Assembly: GCA_902766745.1 (NCBI GenBank) | Contig: CACXES010000141.1 | Location: 62,001 to 126,000, forward strand | From: an uncultured Ruminococcus sp. | GTDB taxonomy: Bacteria > Bacillota > Clostridia > Monoglobales > Monoglobaceae | DNA: 64,000 bases | Direction: 5' to 3' | In this document: positions 44,744 through 53,381 of the stretch, piece after piece | Position numbering within the stretch: position 1 is the first letter of the stretch | Layout of the letters: each line of letters opens with the position of its first letter | Notes under the pieces: generated by a model | What the model saw: the letters and a program-made list of their open reading frames with translations, nothing else | Database searches by the model: none | Told to the model about the DNA's origin: nothing | Position numbers and translations under genes: made by a program

Positions 44744-45469
44744 ATGAGAATTTATCCGGCGATTGATATTATAGACGGGGCGTGTGTGCGTCTTGTCAGG
44801 GGAGATTATTCAAAAAAGACGAAGTTTGCCGACGACCCGTGCGAGGTTGCAAAAAAATGGGAGAGCGACGGCGGCGAATTTATACATATAGTTGATTTGG
44901 ACGGCGCAAAGAGCGGCACAATGCCGAACTATGAACTGATTTGCAGGATTGAGGCATCTGTAAATGTGCCGATTGAGGTCGGCGGCGGCATACGCAATAT
45001 GGAGGCGGTTGAAAAATATCTCGGCGGCGGTGTTGAGAGAGTTATTATCGGAACATCGGCACTGAGCAATCCCGAATTTGTGGGCGAGGCGGTCAGACGC
45101 TTCGGCGGCAGAATTGCGGTCGGGATAGACGCAAAAGACGGCATGGCGGCGGTTAACGGCTGGGAGGAGGTAAGCTCCGTACCGGCGGTTGAGCTTGCAA
45201 AAAAAATGAGCGGTCTGGGCGTTAAAAATATTATATATACCGATATTGCAACAGACGGGATGCTGAACGGGCCGAACGTTGCCGCAATGGCGGAAATGGT
45301 TTCGGCTGTACCGGATGTTAATATAATTGCATCAGGCGGTGTCACCTCCGAGGAGGATGTTGCCGCACTCCGTGAAACGGGGGTCGAGGGTGCAATAATC
45401 GGAAAGGCATTATACACGGACAGAATTACAATTGCGGCGGCAATGGCTGCGGCAAACAAAGAGAAATAA
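44744..45469 (+). CDS. hisA: HisA isomerase (ProFAR isomerase)
   Basis: 241 aa. TIM-barrel isomerase of histidine synthesis, converting ProFAR to PRFAR. Hallmarks: YPAIDIIDGACVRLVRGDY with catalytic Asp, HIVDLDGAKSG, PIEVGGGIRN, VIIGTSAL, and a C-terminal half IIYTDIATDGMLNGPN with IIASGGVTSEED. The second catalytic Asp of HisA lies in TDIATDG, as expected; HisF would have NSMDRDG-type motifs, and these are absent. Follows hisZG after 8 bases. hisF and hisH, normally alongside, are missing here. Confidence 0.94.
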   Translation: MRIYPAIDIIDGACVRLVRGDYSKKTKFADDPCEVAKKWESDGGEFIHIVDLDGAKSGTMPNYELICRIEASVNVPIEVGGGIRNMEAVEKYLGGGVERVIIGTSALSNPEFVGEAVRRFGGRIAVGIDAKDGMAAVNGWEEVSSVPAVELAKKMSGLGVKNIIYTDIATDGMLNGPNVAAMAEMVSAVPDVNIIASGGVTSEEDVAALRETGVEGAIIGKALYTDRITIAAAMAAANKEK

Positions 45470-45492
45470 TTTTTTATGAAGGGTGAATAAAA

Positions 45493-46143
45493 ATGGCAAA
45501 TACTGATTTTATCAAAAACTTGAAATTCGATGACAGAGGTTTGATTCCGGCAGTGGCGCAGGACGCGGTGAGCGGAGAGGTTTTAATGCTCGCTTATATG
45601 AATGAGGAGAGCATCAAGATGACACTTGAGAGCGGACACGCAACCTACTTCAGCCGCAGCCGTCAGGAGCTTTGGGAAAAGGGCTCGCACTCGGGACATC
45701 TGCAGCTGGTAAAGGAAATCCTTGTGGACTGTGATATGGACGCGATTGTGCTTAAAATAGAGCAAATCGGTGCGGCGTGCCATACCGGAAACGTTTCCTG
45801 CTTCTACCGCAGGGTTGTTGACGGAAGGCTTGTTGAAATTCCCACGGGTATAGACACAAATCCGAAGATTCTATACGATGTATATAATATTATAGTAGAC
45901 AGAGTTAAAAATCCCAAGGAGGGATCGTACACTAATTATCTCTTTGAAAAGGGAATTGACAAGATGCTGAAGAAGGTCGGCGAGGAGTCGGCAGAGGTTA
46001 TTATTGCATCAAAGAACTATGTTAAATCCGAGGTACAGTACGAGACGGCTGATTTGCTTTATCATCTGTCGGTTGTTTTGGTTGAGCAGGGCTTGACCTG
46101 GGACGATATTTTTGCTGAGCTTCGGTCGAGATATAATAAGTAG
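45493..46143 (+). CDS. hisIE: HisI-HisE bifunctional phosphoribosyl-AMP cyclohydrolase/ATP pyrophosphatase
   Basis: 216 aa. The N-terminal half is HisI ([49 protein letters not shown]); the C-terminal half from about residue 122 is HisE ([21 protein letters not shown] and the [13 protein letters not shown] motif). It does steps two and three of histidine synthesis, opposite to the usual order in the chain but as in other HisIE proteins. Zn-binding cysteines and histidines are in place. AGGGTGAAT precedes the ATG. hisB, hisC, hisD, hisF and hisH are not in the window. Confidence 0.94.
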   Translation: MANTDFIKNLKFDDRGLIPAVAQDAVSGEVLMLAYMNEESIKMTLESGHATYFSRSRQELWEKGSHSGHLQLVKEILVDCDMDAIVLKIEQIGAACHTGNVSCFYRRVVDGRLVEIPTGIDTNPKILYDVYNIIVDRVKNPKEGSYTNYLFEKGIDKMLKKVGEESAEVIIASKNYVKSEVQYETADLLYHLSVVLVEQGLTWDDIFAELRSRYNK

Positions 46144-46157
46144 TTATATACAGCGAT

Positions 46158-46559
46158 ATGAAGAGGTTTTATAAGCTGCTGATTATTCCGTGCATAGTCG
46201 CAGTTGTGGGACTGTATGTCATAGGTGCAAATTGTGTTCTCCGCATTGACAGAACGGATTCGGTGCAGGAAAGAGCAGAGGAGGTTTCAGACAGAAATTC
46301 CGCCGTCACGGCAGACACTGAAGCCGACGGCTCGGTGGAAGCTGCTGATGCCTCCGAAGGCGAGAGCAGGGTTAACATTAACACGGCAACTAAGGAAGAG
46401 CTTATGACAATAGACGGGATAGGAGAGATATACTCCAAGCGAATAATAGAGCTGCGTGAGAGAATCGGTGGATTTACCTCTGTGGAGCAGCTTCTGGAAG
46501 TAGAAGGAATATCGCAGAAAAAGCTTGACAGAATAAGAAACTACATCACAGTTGAATAA
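46158..46559 (+). CDS. ComEA-like helix-hairpin-helix membrane protein
   Basis: 133 aa. An N-terminal membrane segment (LLIIPCIVAVVGLYVIGANCVL) is followed by an acidic, low-complexity linker (about 35-70) and a pair of helix-hairpin-helix motifs (VNINTATKEELMTIDGIGEIYSKRI and FTSVEQLLEVEGISQKKLDRI). ComEA binds DNA outside the membrane during natural transformation; the short form here lacks the SLBB domain seen in some Bacillus ComEA. Other competence genes (comEB, comEC) are not adjacent. The start has no strong Shine-Dalgarno sequence; ATG 46158 is 14 bases after hisIE. Confidence 0.85.
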   Translation: MKRFYKLLIIPCIVAVVGLYVIGANCVLRIDRTDSVQERAEEVSDRNSAVTADTEADGSVEAADASEGESRVNINTATKEELMTIDGIGEIYSKRIIELRERIGGFTSVEQLLEVEGISQKKLDRIRNYITVE

Positions 46560-46626
46560 GGCAGTACGAAGCAAAAGTGACAAATACGCCGAGGACGCAG
46601 AAAAATGAAAGAATGGAGAGAGAAAA

Positions 46627-47553
46627 ATGGGATTTTTTTCAAACAGGTACACAAAGCCGGGACCCGGGGTTGATCCGGACGCACCGCAGAAGAGAGCGTT
46701 TTTCAGGTTTTTTGATATATTCTCCAGAAAGCCGATGCATTTTATAAAGGTAAATCTGTTATATGCCGTAACGGGCTTTATTACCACTTTGCCTGTTTTT
46801 GTTTTGATTTTTACGGTATTCGGCTCTGTTGTATACGGAAATGAGGATCCTCAGGGAGCGGCGTATGCGGCGTTGATTTTGGCGTTTTTTTGTACAAACT
46901 TATATGTTACCGTTATGGGCGTAGGTCCTGCAACCGCAGGCATAACATATATTCTGCGAAACTTTGCCCGAGAGGAGCACGCATGGATATGGAGCGATTT
47001 CAAGGATGCCTTCAAGGGGAATTTTAAGCAGGCGGCAGCGGTCTATCTGATTGATCTGGTGTCGATCGTGCTTTTGTACGTTGCTCTTGCGTTTTACACT
47101 CAGTCATCGGGATTTTTGGGATATTTAAGATATTTTGTGTATATTATAATCTTCATATACGCAATGATGCATCTTTATATTTATCCCATTATGGTAACGT
47201 TTAAGCTGTCGCTTAAGGATATATACAGGAATGCCCTTTTGTTTGCAATGGGGAAGCTGCCCTCAAATATGCTTATACTGATTATTGCGGCATTTGTCCA
47301 TGTGGGACTGCCTTACTTTTTGATTCCGGTATGCGGAAATTATTTTGTGATAATGCTTGTGATATTTGCCGCACTCGAGATTTTTGTAACACAGGCGTTG
47401 ATGTCATTTATGGTGAACTTCGGTGTGTATCCGAAGCTTAAAACCTATATGCTTGACCCTGCCATGAGCGGCGAAGAGAAAAAACGTGAGGAAACATTGT
47501 TCGATGATGATATAAGACAAAAAAACAGAGGAAGAAACGAGCAATCCGAGTAA
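46627..47553 (+). CDS. YesL/DUF624-family membrane protein
   Basis: 308 aa, with about five to six hydrophobic segments (for example VNLLYAVTGFITTLPVFVLI, YAALILAFFCTNLYV, FKQAAAVYLIDLVSIVLLYV). The N-terminal FFDIFSRKPMHFIKVNLLY and the NFKQAA region fit DUF624, found near sugar-import genes in Bacillota but with no known activity. The C-terminus is charged and cytoplasmic-like. GGAGAG precedes the ATG. No carbohydrate gene lies next to it here, so its local job is unclear. Confidence 0.8.
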   Translation: MGFFSNRYTKPGPGVDPDAPQKRAFFRFFDIFSRKPMHFIKVNLLYAVTGFITTLPVFVLIFTVFGSVVYGNEDPQGAAYAALILAFFCTNLYVTVMGVGPATAGITYILRNFAREEHAWIWSDFKDAFKGNFKQAAAVYLIDLVSIVLLYVALAFYTQSSGFLGYLRYFVYIIIFIYAMMHLYIYPIMVTFKLSLKDIYRNALLFAMGKLPSNMLILIIAAFVHVGLPYFLIPVCGNYFVIMLVIFAALEIFVTQALMSFMVNFGVYPKLKTYMLDPAMSGEEKKREETLFDDDIRQKNRGRNEQSE

Positions 47554-47566
47554 GAGGTTACACAGT

Positions 47567-47623
47567 GCAAATAAACGGATAGAGCAAATAAACGGATAGA
47601 GGAAATAAACGGATAGAGGAAAT
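47567..47623. repeat. 17-bp tandem repeat (3 copies) just before dxs
   Basis: CAAATAAACGGATAGAG at 47567-47583 and 47584-47600, then a copy with one change at 47601-47617 and a further partial unit to 47623. Each copy carries an AGAG(G) purine tract; the last forms the ribosome binding site of dxs (start 47627). Confidence 0.9.
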
Positions 47624-47626
47624 ACA

Positions 47627-49462
47627 ATGCTTGAGAAAATTCACGGCCCACGGGACTTAAAAAACCTGAATAAGAGTGAGCTAAATGCCCTGGCGCAGGA
47701 GATAAGCGTCTTTTTGGTAGAACATATTTCCAAGGCGGGAGGGCATCTCGCCGCAAATCTGGGTGTAATTGAGTTGACTGTTGCGCTGCTTTTGGAATTT
47801 GACCCGTACAGTGATAAAATCGTCTGGGATGTCGGACATCAGTCCTATGTATATAAGATACTGACCGGCAGAGCCGGCAGGTTTGACACACTGAGAAAGG
47901 AAGGCGGAATTTCCGGCTTCCCGAAAATCTCTGAGAGTGCGGCGGATGTATTCAATTCGGGACACAGCTCAACCTCGGTATCGGCAGCGGCAGGGTTTGC
48001 CGCTGCGGCAAGGATAAGAGGGACCTCGGAGCGGGCCGTCGCCGTCATAGGTGATGGGGCAATGACCGGAGGAATGGCTTTTGAAGCCTTGAACCATGCC
48101 GGAAGTGAAAGGCTCCCTGTAATTGTGATTTTGAATGATAACGGTATGTCAATCTCAAAGAATGTGGGCGGTATTTCAAACAGCTTAAAAAAGCTCAGGT
48201 CAACATCGAAGTATCTGCGGCTTAAAACCAATGTAAAGTCTACGCTTGACGGCATTCCGCTGATAGGGACACCGCTGAAAAAAGCAATACAAAGCATAAA
48301 GGGACGAATCAGACGAGTTATTTTGCCGAGCGTTATATTTGAGGATTTCGGCTTTAAATATCTCGGTCCGGTATACGGACACGACATTGAAAAGCTGCGA
48401 GAGGTTTTAGAACAGGCGAAAAGGATGAATGAGCCTGTTCTGATTCACGTTCACACGAAAAAGGGGCGAGGATATCCGCCGGCGGAGAAGAACCCCGACT
48501 TCTTTCACGGGGTATCCGCGTTTGATGAAAAAACGGGAAAGTGCCGTGAAACGGTAGGCGAGACATGGTCCGAGTTTTTCGGAAAGCAAATGTGCGGTAT
48601 GGCTGAAAAAAACGACAGGCTTGCCGCAGTAACCGCGGCAATGCCGCTGGGTACGGGGCTTTCGGAATTTGCACACAGATTTCCGAACAGGTTTTTCGAT
48701 GTGGGGATTGCCGAACAGCACGCCGTGACATTTTGTGCGGCGGCGGCACAGGCGGGTCTTGTGCCTGTGGCGGCAATATATTCGACATTTCTGCAAAGGG
48801 CGTACGACCAAATCTTGCATGATGTTTCGCTTATGAAGCAGCATGTTATATTTTGCATCGACAGATGCGGCCCGGTGGGAAGCGACGGAGAGACGCACCA
48901 GGGACTTTTTGATATTGCATATATGTATCAGATGCCGTACATGACGATTTTGTCGCCGTCAAACAGCGCAGACTTTACGGAGATGCTCCGATATGCGGAG
49001 CAGGCGGATTCGGCAGTGGCAGTGAGATATCCGAGAGGTGAAATTTTTGAAGCGGAGAGCAGCGGAGTAAGCGTTACGAGGTCGAGACTTGTCCGCAAAG
49101 GCAGTGATGTGCTTATCTGCGCAGTGGGAATCACGGTGCATGACGCAAATGCTGCGGCAGAGCTTTTGGCACAGCGGGGGATTTCGGCGGCAGTGGCTGA
49201 TGTGCGCTGTGTAAAGCCCATAGACGAGGAGTTTATGTTGCAAAACTCAAAAGTGGTTCGTGCCGTTGTGTCGCTTGAGGACGGAATAGAAATCGGCGGC
49301 TTCGGCGAGCAGCTTGAAAATCTGCTCGGAGTCGGGGTTCTAAAGCTTGCCTATCCCGACGAGCCGGTGACTCAGGGGAGCGTTGAGCAGATAAAGAAAA
49401 GATATGGCTTGGATACAGAGAGCATTGCGGACAGAATAGAGAAATACTTGACTCGGATATAG
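47627..49462 (+). CDS. dxs: 1-deoxy-D-xylulose-5-phosphate synthase
   Basis: 611 aa. A thiamine-diphosphate enzyme making DXP from pyruvate and glyceraldehyde-3-phosphate, first step of the MEP isoprenoid route. Motifs: HISKAGGHLAANLGVIELTVALL, WDVGHQSYVYKILTGR, GDGAMTGGMAFEALNHAG with NDNGMSIS (ThDP-Mg site), and the transketolase pyrimidine domain with DVGIAEQHAVTFCAA (catalytic Glu), RCGPVGSDGETHQG. A C-terminal domain follows. The gene starts right after the 17-bp repeat array. It leads the dxs-tlyA-nadK-recN set; upstream xseA/xseB/ispA are absent. Confidence 0.96.
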   Translation: MLEKIHGPRDLKNLNKSELNALAQEISVFLVEHISKAGGHLAANLGVIELTVALLLEFDPYSDKIVWDVGHQSYVYKILTGRAGRFDTLRKEGGISGFPKISESAADVFNSGHSSTSVSAAAGFAAAARIRGTSERAVAVIGDGAMTGGMAFEALNHAGSERLPVIVILNDNGMSISKNVGGISNSLKKLRSTSKYLRLKTNVKSTLDGIPLIGTPLKKAIQSIKGRIRRVILPSVIFEDFGFKYLGPVYGHDIEKLREVLEQAKRMNEPVLIHVHTKKGRGYPPAEKNPDFFHGVSAFDEKTGKCRETVGETWSEFFGKQMCGMAEKNDRLAAVTAAMPLGTGLSEFAHRFPNRFFDVGIAEQHAVTFCAAAAQAGLVPVAAIYSTFLQRAYDQILHDVSLMKQHVIFCIDRCGPVGSDGETHQGLFDIAYMYQMPYMTILSPSNSADFTEMLRYAEQADSAVAVRYPRGEIFEAESSGVSVTRSRLVRKGSDVLICAVGITVHDANAAAELLAQRGISAAVADVRCVKPIDEEFMLQNSKVVRAVVSLEDGIEIGGFGEQLENLLGVGVLKLAYPDEPVTQGSVEQIKKRYGLDTESIADRIEKYLTRI

Positions 49463-49481
49463 AGGTTGTAAGAGGTGTGAT

Positions 49482-50276
49482 ATGGCAAAGCAGAGACTTG
49501 ACGTATACCTTGCGGAGCACGGCATGGCAAAGAGCCGAAGCGAGGCGCAGGCGCGAATCATGGCGGGCGAGGTATATGTGAATAACCAAAAGGCAGCGAA
49601 GGCAGGGGAGCAGATCTGCGGCGATGAGAAAATCGAGGTCAGATGCAGCGGCGGTAAATATGTGAGCCGCGGCGGCTTGAAGCTTGAAAAGGCGATGGAG
49701 GTCTTTCCCGTATCCCCGAAGGGGAAGATATGCATGGATATAGGTGCGTCAACGGGCGGCTTTACCGATTGTATGCTGAAAAACGGAGCAAGGAAGGTTT
49801 ATGCGGTGGACGTTGGCTACGGACAGCTTGCATGGGCACTGCGCTGTGACGAGAGGGTCGTGAATATGGAACGCACCAATATAAGATATGTTGAAAGTGA
49901 CGACTTGGATGATAAGATAGAGTTTTTTTCGGTGGATGTATCGTTTATATCATTGTCTCTTGTGCTGCCTGCCGCACACAGAATTTCGACTGAGGATGCA
50001 TCGGGCGTATGCCTTATAAAGCCGCAGTTTGAGGCAGGACGCGGCAAAGTGGGCAAGAAGGGCGTTGTGCGTGAAGCCTCGGTGCATAAGGAGGTTATAC
50101 ACCGAGTTTTCGAGTTCACGAGGGAGATCGGATTTAAAATTTTAGGGCTTGATTTTTCGCCCATAAAGGGACCGGAGGGTAATATCGAGTACCTGATGTA
50201 CATTTCTAAGATAGGCGATGAGCCGGAAATTGATATAGACGAGCTTGTGGACAGATCGCATGAGCTTGCAAGATAG
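49482..50276 (+). CDS. tlyA: TlyA-family rRNA methyltransferase (hemolysin-A homolog)
   Basis: 264 aa. An S4 RNA-binding domain (QRLDVYLAEHGMAKSRSEAQARIMAGEVYVN) precedes an FtsJ-like methyltransferase domain with the SAM motif MDIGASTGGFTDCMLKNGA and the KPQFEAGRGKVGKKGVVRE segment carrying the K-rich catalytic region. Mycobacterial TlyA methylates 16S and 23S rRNA at cytidine ribose; that activity is inferred. AGAGGTG precedes the ATG. It lies between dxs and nadK as in many Clostridia. Confidence 0.92.
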   Translation: MAKQRLDVYLAEHGMAKSRSEAQARIMAGEVYVNNQKAAKAGEQICGDEKIEVRCSGGKYVSRGGLKLEKAMEVFPVSPKGKICMDIGASTGGFTDCMLKNGARKVYAVDVGYGQLAWALRCDERVVNMERTNIRYVESDDLDDKIEFFSVDVSFISLSLVLPAAHRISTEDASGVCLIKPQFEAGRGKVGKKGVVREASVHKEVIHRVFEFTREIGFKILGLDFSPIKGPEGNIEYLMYISKIGDEPEIDIDELVDRSHELAR

Positions 50277-50300
50277 CTGCAAACAAAGGAGATAGGGCGC

Positions 50301-51146
50301 ATGAAAGATATAGCTGTTATACCAAATGACACACGAGACATCGACCTTGCCGAGACTAAAAAGGTTGTGGAGATTCTGCACGGTTACGGGGCGGAGGTTC
50401 GGATGGAGCAGAAGTTCCGAGGAAAAGCAGAGAACGTTCGCTTCGGTTCGATGGAGCAGATACTGAGGACGGCAGATGCGGCTGTGGTGCTGGGCGGCGA
50501 CGGAACAATTCTCGGAGTGGCGGCAAAGGCGGCTGTGCACGGCGTACCGATTCTCGGTATCAATTTGGGGAATCTCGGATTTCTCGCACAGGCGGAAAAG
50601 GGCGATTATTCGGTCTTTAAAAGTCTGTTTGACGGAGATTACAGTGTTACCAGCTGTATGATGCTTGATGCCGTTATTGTTAAGCAGGGAGTCGAGGGAA
50701 AGAGGTGTCTTGCTCTTAACGATATGGTGGTTACGGCGTGCGGAAGCTCACGCATGATTACCGTTTCGGCTGCGGTCAACGGAACAAATATTGGTTCGTA
50801 CCCTGCGGACGGACTTATCGTTGCCACGGCTGTTGGCTCGACGGCGTATTCCCTGTCGGCAGGGGGTGCGGTCCTGCACCCGGATTTGGATGCGATGATT
50901 ATTACGCCTGTCTGCCCTCATACACTGAAGGCGAGGAGTACGGTTATACCCGGCGATGATGAAATATGGCTCAGTCCGGCTCGGCCGCGGCGGTCGGAAA
51001 TGATGCTGCTGGCGGACGGAAAGCCGGTGGACGTGCTGAAAGACGGAGAATTTATTAAAATAACAAAAGCAAAATACAGAACGAGGCTTATAAAGCCGAG
51101 AAACAGAAACTTTTTTGACGTGCTTAGAGAAAAGCTTGCGGATTGA
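50301..51146 (+). CDS. nadK: NAD kinase
   Basis: 281 aa. It phosphorylates NAD+ to NADP+. The GGDGTILGVA phosphate-binding loop, GINLGNLGFLAQAE, the LNDMVVTACGSSRM segment (family NE/D motif), and the glycine-rich TAVGSTAYSLSAGG region are present. The C-terminal HTLKARSTVI region fits ligand binding. AAAGGAG precedes the ATG. In the usual clostridial order argR lies between nadK and recN; here recN follows after 30 bases with no argR. Confidence 0.96.
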   Translation: MKDIAVIPNDTRDIDLAETKKVVEILHGYGAEVRMEQKFRGKAENVRFGSMEQILRTADAAVVLGGDGTILGVAAKAAVHGVPILGINLGNLGFLAQAEKGDYSVFKSLFDGDYSVTSCMMLDAVIVKQGVEGKRCLALNDMVVTACGSSRMITVSAAVNGTNIGSYPADGLIVATAVGSTAYSLSAGGAVLHPDLDAMIITPVCPHTLKARSTVIPGDDEIWLSPARPRRSEMMLLADGKPVDVLKDGEFIKITKAKYRTRLIKPRNRNFFDVLREKLAD

Positions 51147-51176
51147 TTTTTAAGAATAAGGAGCGGAGGGTCGAAA

Positions 51177-52877
51177 ATGCTGAGAGAGCTTCATATTAAG
51201 AACATAGCGGTAATAGAGGAAACCTCGGTCGAGTTTAACGAGGGATTTCAGGCGTTAACCGGAGAAACGGGTGCAGGTAAATCAATACTTATCGATTCAA
51301 TCGGAATGGCTCTCGGCGGCAGAACCAGCCGTGAGCTTATTCGCACCGGAGCGGACTGGGCGGCGGTTGATACGGCGTTTGAGATTGATAACGACGAAAC
51401 GGTGAAAAATCTTTCGGAGCTCGGGATAGACTGTGAGGACGGCACCGTTGTCATCAGCCGCAAAATATATGCCGACGGCAAGAGCAGATGCCACATCAAC
51501 GGCAGACTTACACCGCTCAACGTAGTGCGCGAGGCAGGAGCATTGCTTTTGACGATACACGGTCAGAATGATAATCAGAGCATTTTGTCACCCAAGACGC
51601 ATATTAGGTTTGTGGATGAATACGGAAACAACTATGCGCTTTTGGAGGAGTATCGGAAGCAGTTTTCGGCAGTACGAGAGATTAAAACATCTCTTGCCGC
51701 CCTTGAGAGCGATGAACGGGAAAAGGATAAGCTTATCGAGCTTTTGACCTTCCAGACCGAGGAAATATCTGCGGCAAGGCTGAAAAGCGGCGAGGAGGAG
51801 GAGCTTGAGGAGCGACGGAGTCTTCTTCAGAACGCCGAGGAAATCTCCGATGCGGCACAGGGGGCGTACTATGCCCTTCAGGGCTCCGACGAGGGAGGAG
51901 GAGCCTGTGACTATGTGGCGGAGGCATTGCGCAAGCTGGAGGCGGCAAAGGATTTTGCGCCCAAGCTTTCCGAATGCTATGAAACGCTGTCATCGGTTAT
52001 GGCGGACATGGATGATGCAAAGCACGAGCTTTATGTCTTTGCGGACGGTGTGGAGTATGACCGTTCCGAGCTTGATAATATAGAGAGCAGATTGAGCCTT
52101 ATTTTCAATCTAAAGCGGAAGTACGGCAAAACGGTGGATGAAATACTCGAATACGGCGAAAAGTCGGCGGAGCGGTTGGCGGCGATACAGAAAAGCGATG
52201 AAAGGCGTGCCGAGCTTAAGGCGGAGCTTGACAAGCAGCTTGGGATTCTCTCTGAAATTGCGTCAAGACTCACCTCGGCAAGAGTGGAGGCGGCGCTTAA
52301 GCTTCAGGAATCCATAATGAACGAGCTTGCCGACCTTGATATGCAGAAGATGAGATTTTCGGCGGAGATAGGGCATCTGACCGAGGCGGACGGATCAACA
52401 AAATTTACGGCGGACGGATGCGACAGTGTGGAATTTCTGATTTCCGCAAATCCCGGTGAGGCGTTAAAGCCGCTGTCGAAAATTGCCTCGGGCGGTGAGA
52501 TGTCGAGGATTATGCTTGCAATAAAGTCGGTGCTTTCCGATACCGACAGCGTTGAAACAATGATTTTTGATGAAATAGACACCGGTGTAAGCGGCAGAGC
52601 CGCTCAGAAGATTGCGGAAAAGATGGGAAAGCTGGCAAGGGTCAGACAGATTCTTTGTATAACTCACCTTGCACAGATTGCGGCAATGGCGGATGATCAG
52701 TATCTGATAGAAAAGAACACTGACGGCGACAAGACAAGCACCACCGTTTCAGGCGTCACCGGCGAGGCAAGGCGTGTGGAGCTTGCGCGTATCATAGGCG
52801 GTGTGAAGGTTACGGAGCTTACGCTGAACGCCGCACAGGAGATGCTTGACATGGCAGAGGAGTACAAGCGCGGATAA
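51177..52877 (+). CDS. recN: DNA repair ATPase RecN
   Basis: 566 aa. An SMC-like protein for double-strand-break repair. Walker A TGETGAGKSILIDSIGMALGG, a helical coiled coil from about 150 to 390 (rich in Glu, Lys and Ala), Q-loop HGQNDNQSIL, signature LSKIASGGEMSRIMLAIKSVL and Walker B MIFDEIDTGVSGRAAQ are complete. GGAGCGGAGGG precedes the ATG. Last gene of the dxs set; followed by a degenerate 19-bp repeat array before the next gene. Confidence 0.96.
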   Translation: MLRELHIKNIAVIEETSVEFNEGFQALTGETGAGKSILIDSIGMALGGRTSRELIRTGADWAAVDTAFEIDNDETVKNLSELGIDCEDGTVVISRKIYADGKSRCHINGRLTPLNVVREAGALLLTIHGQNDNQSILSPKTHIRFVDEYGNNYALLEEYRKQFSAVREIKTSLAALESDEREKDKLIELLTFQTEEISAARLKSGEEEELEERRSLLQNAEEISDAAQGAYYALQGSDEGGGACDYVAEALRKLEAAKDFAPKLSECYETLSSVMADMDDAKHELYVFADGVEYDRSELDNIESRLSLIFNLKRKYGKTVDEILEYGEKSAERLAAIQKSDERRAELKAELDKQLGILSEIASRLTSARVEAALKLQESIMNELADLDMQKMRFSAEIGHLTEADGSTKFTADGCDSVEFLISANPGEALKPLSKIASGGEMSRIMLAIKSVLSDTDSVETMIFDEIDTGVSGRAAQKIAEKMGKLARVRQILCITHLAQIAAMADDQYLIEKNTDGDKTSTTVSGVTGEARRVELARIIGGVKVTELTLNAAQEMLDMAEEYKRG

Positions 52878-52883
52878 AGCGCA

Positions 52884-52941
52884 TATATTCAAATAAAATC
52901 AGTATATTCAAATAAAATCAAGTGTATTCATATTAAAGCAG
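52884..52941. repeat. 19-20-bp imperfect tandem repeat (3 units) between recN and the rseC-like gene
   Basis: TATATTCAAATAAAATCAG at 52884-52902, a nearly identical copy at 52903-52922, and a diverged one at 52923-52941. It fills most of the recN to rseC-like gap. Confidence 0.8.
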
Positions 52942-52955
52942 AGAAGTGATGAAGT

Positions 52956-53372
52956 TTGAAACAGACGGGGTATGTTACGGAGGTTTTCAGAGACAGGATA
53001 AAGGTCAGGGTCGAGAGAGAATCCTCCTGCGGCGGACATTGTGCAAGCTGCAAGGGCTGTCCCTCAGGTGTGCAGCTTACGGAATGTAAAGGCTATGATG
53101 GTGTGCGTGTGGGAGACCGTGTGGAGCTTATAACCTCCTCAAAGGGATTTTATACAGGGGTTTTGCTGGGCTACGGCCTGCCGGCGGCTTCAGCTGTTGC
53201 CGGTGCGGTTGTCGGGTATATGCTGTTTAAAAGCGAAAGCCTGTCGGTGCTTTGCACTGCGGCGGGACTTGCCGCAGGTCTGACGACCGCCAAGGCGGTT
53301 TCTTCAAAACACGCTATGACCATAGAGGCGCAACCGATAGATGACAAAAAAGAAAATAAACGGATGGGATAA
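52956..53372 (+). CDS. RseC/MucC-family membrane protein
   Basis: 138 aa. The N-terminal part has a cysteine set C25, C29, C32, C35 (SSCGGHCASCKGC) matching the RseC/SoxR-reducing family, followed by a soluble KGYDGVRVGDRVEL segment and two membrane helices (VLLGYGLPAASAVAGAVVGYML and LSVLCTAAGLAAGLTTA). RseC proteins are linked to Rnf complexes and sigma-E control in Gammaproteobacteria; in Clostridia the role is open. Start TTG 52956 is chosen because no in-frame ATG lies near. It is followed by the ABC-F gene after 9 bases. Confidence 0.82.
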   Translation: MKQTGYVTEVFRDRIKVRVERESSCGGHCASCKGCPSGVQLTECKGYDGVRVGDRVELITSSKGFYTGVLLGYGLPAASAVAGAVVGYMLFKSESLSVLCTAAGLAAGLTTAKAVSSKHAMTIEAQPIDDKKENKRMG

Positions 53373-53381
53373 CGGAGAATT

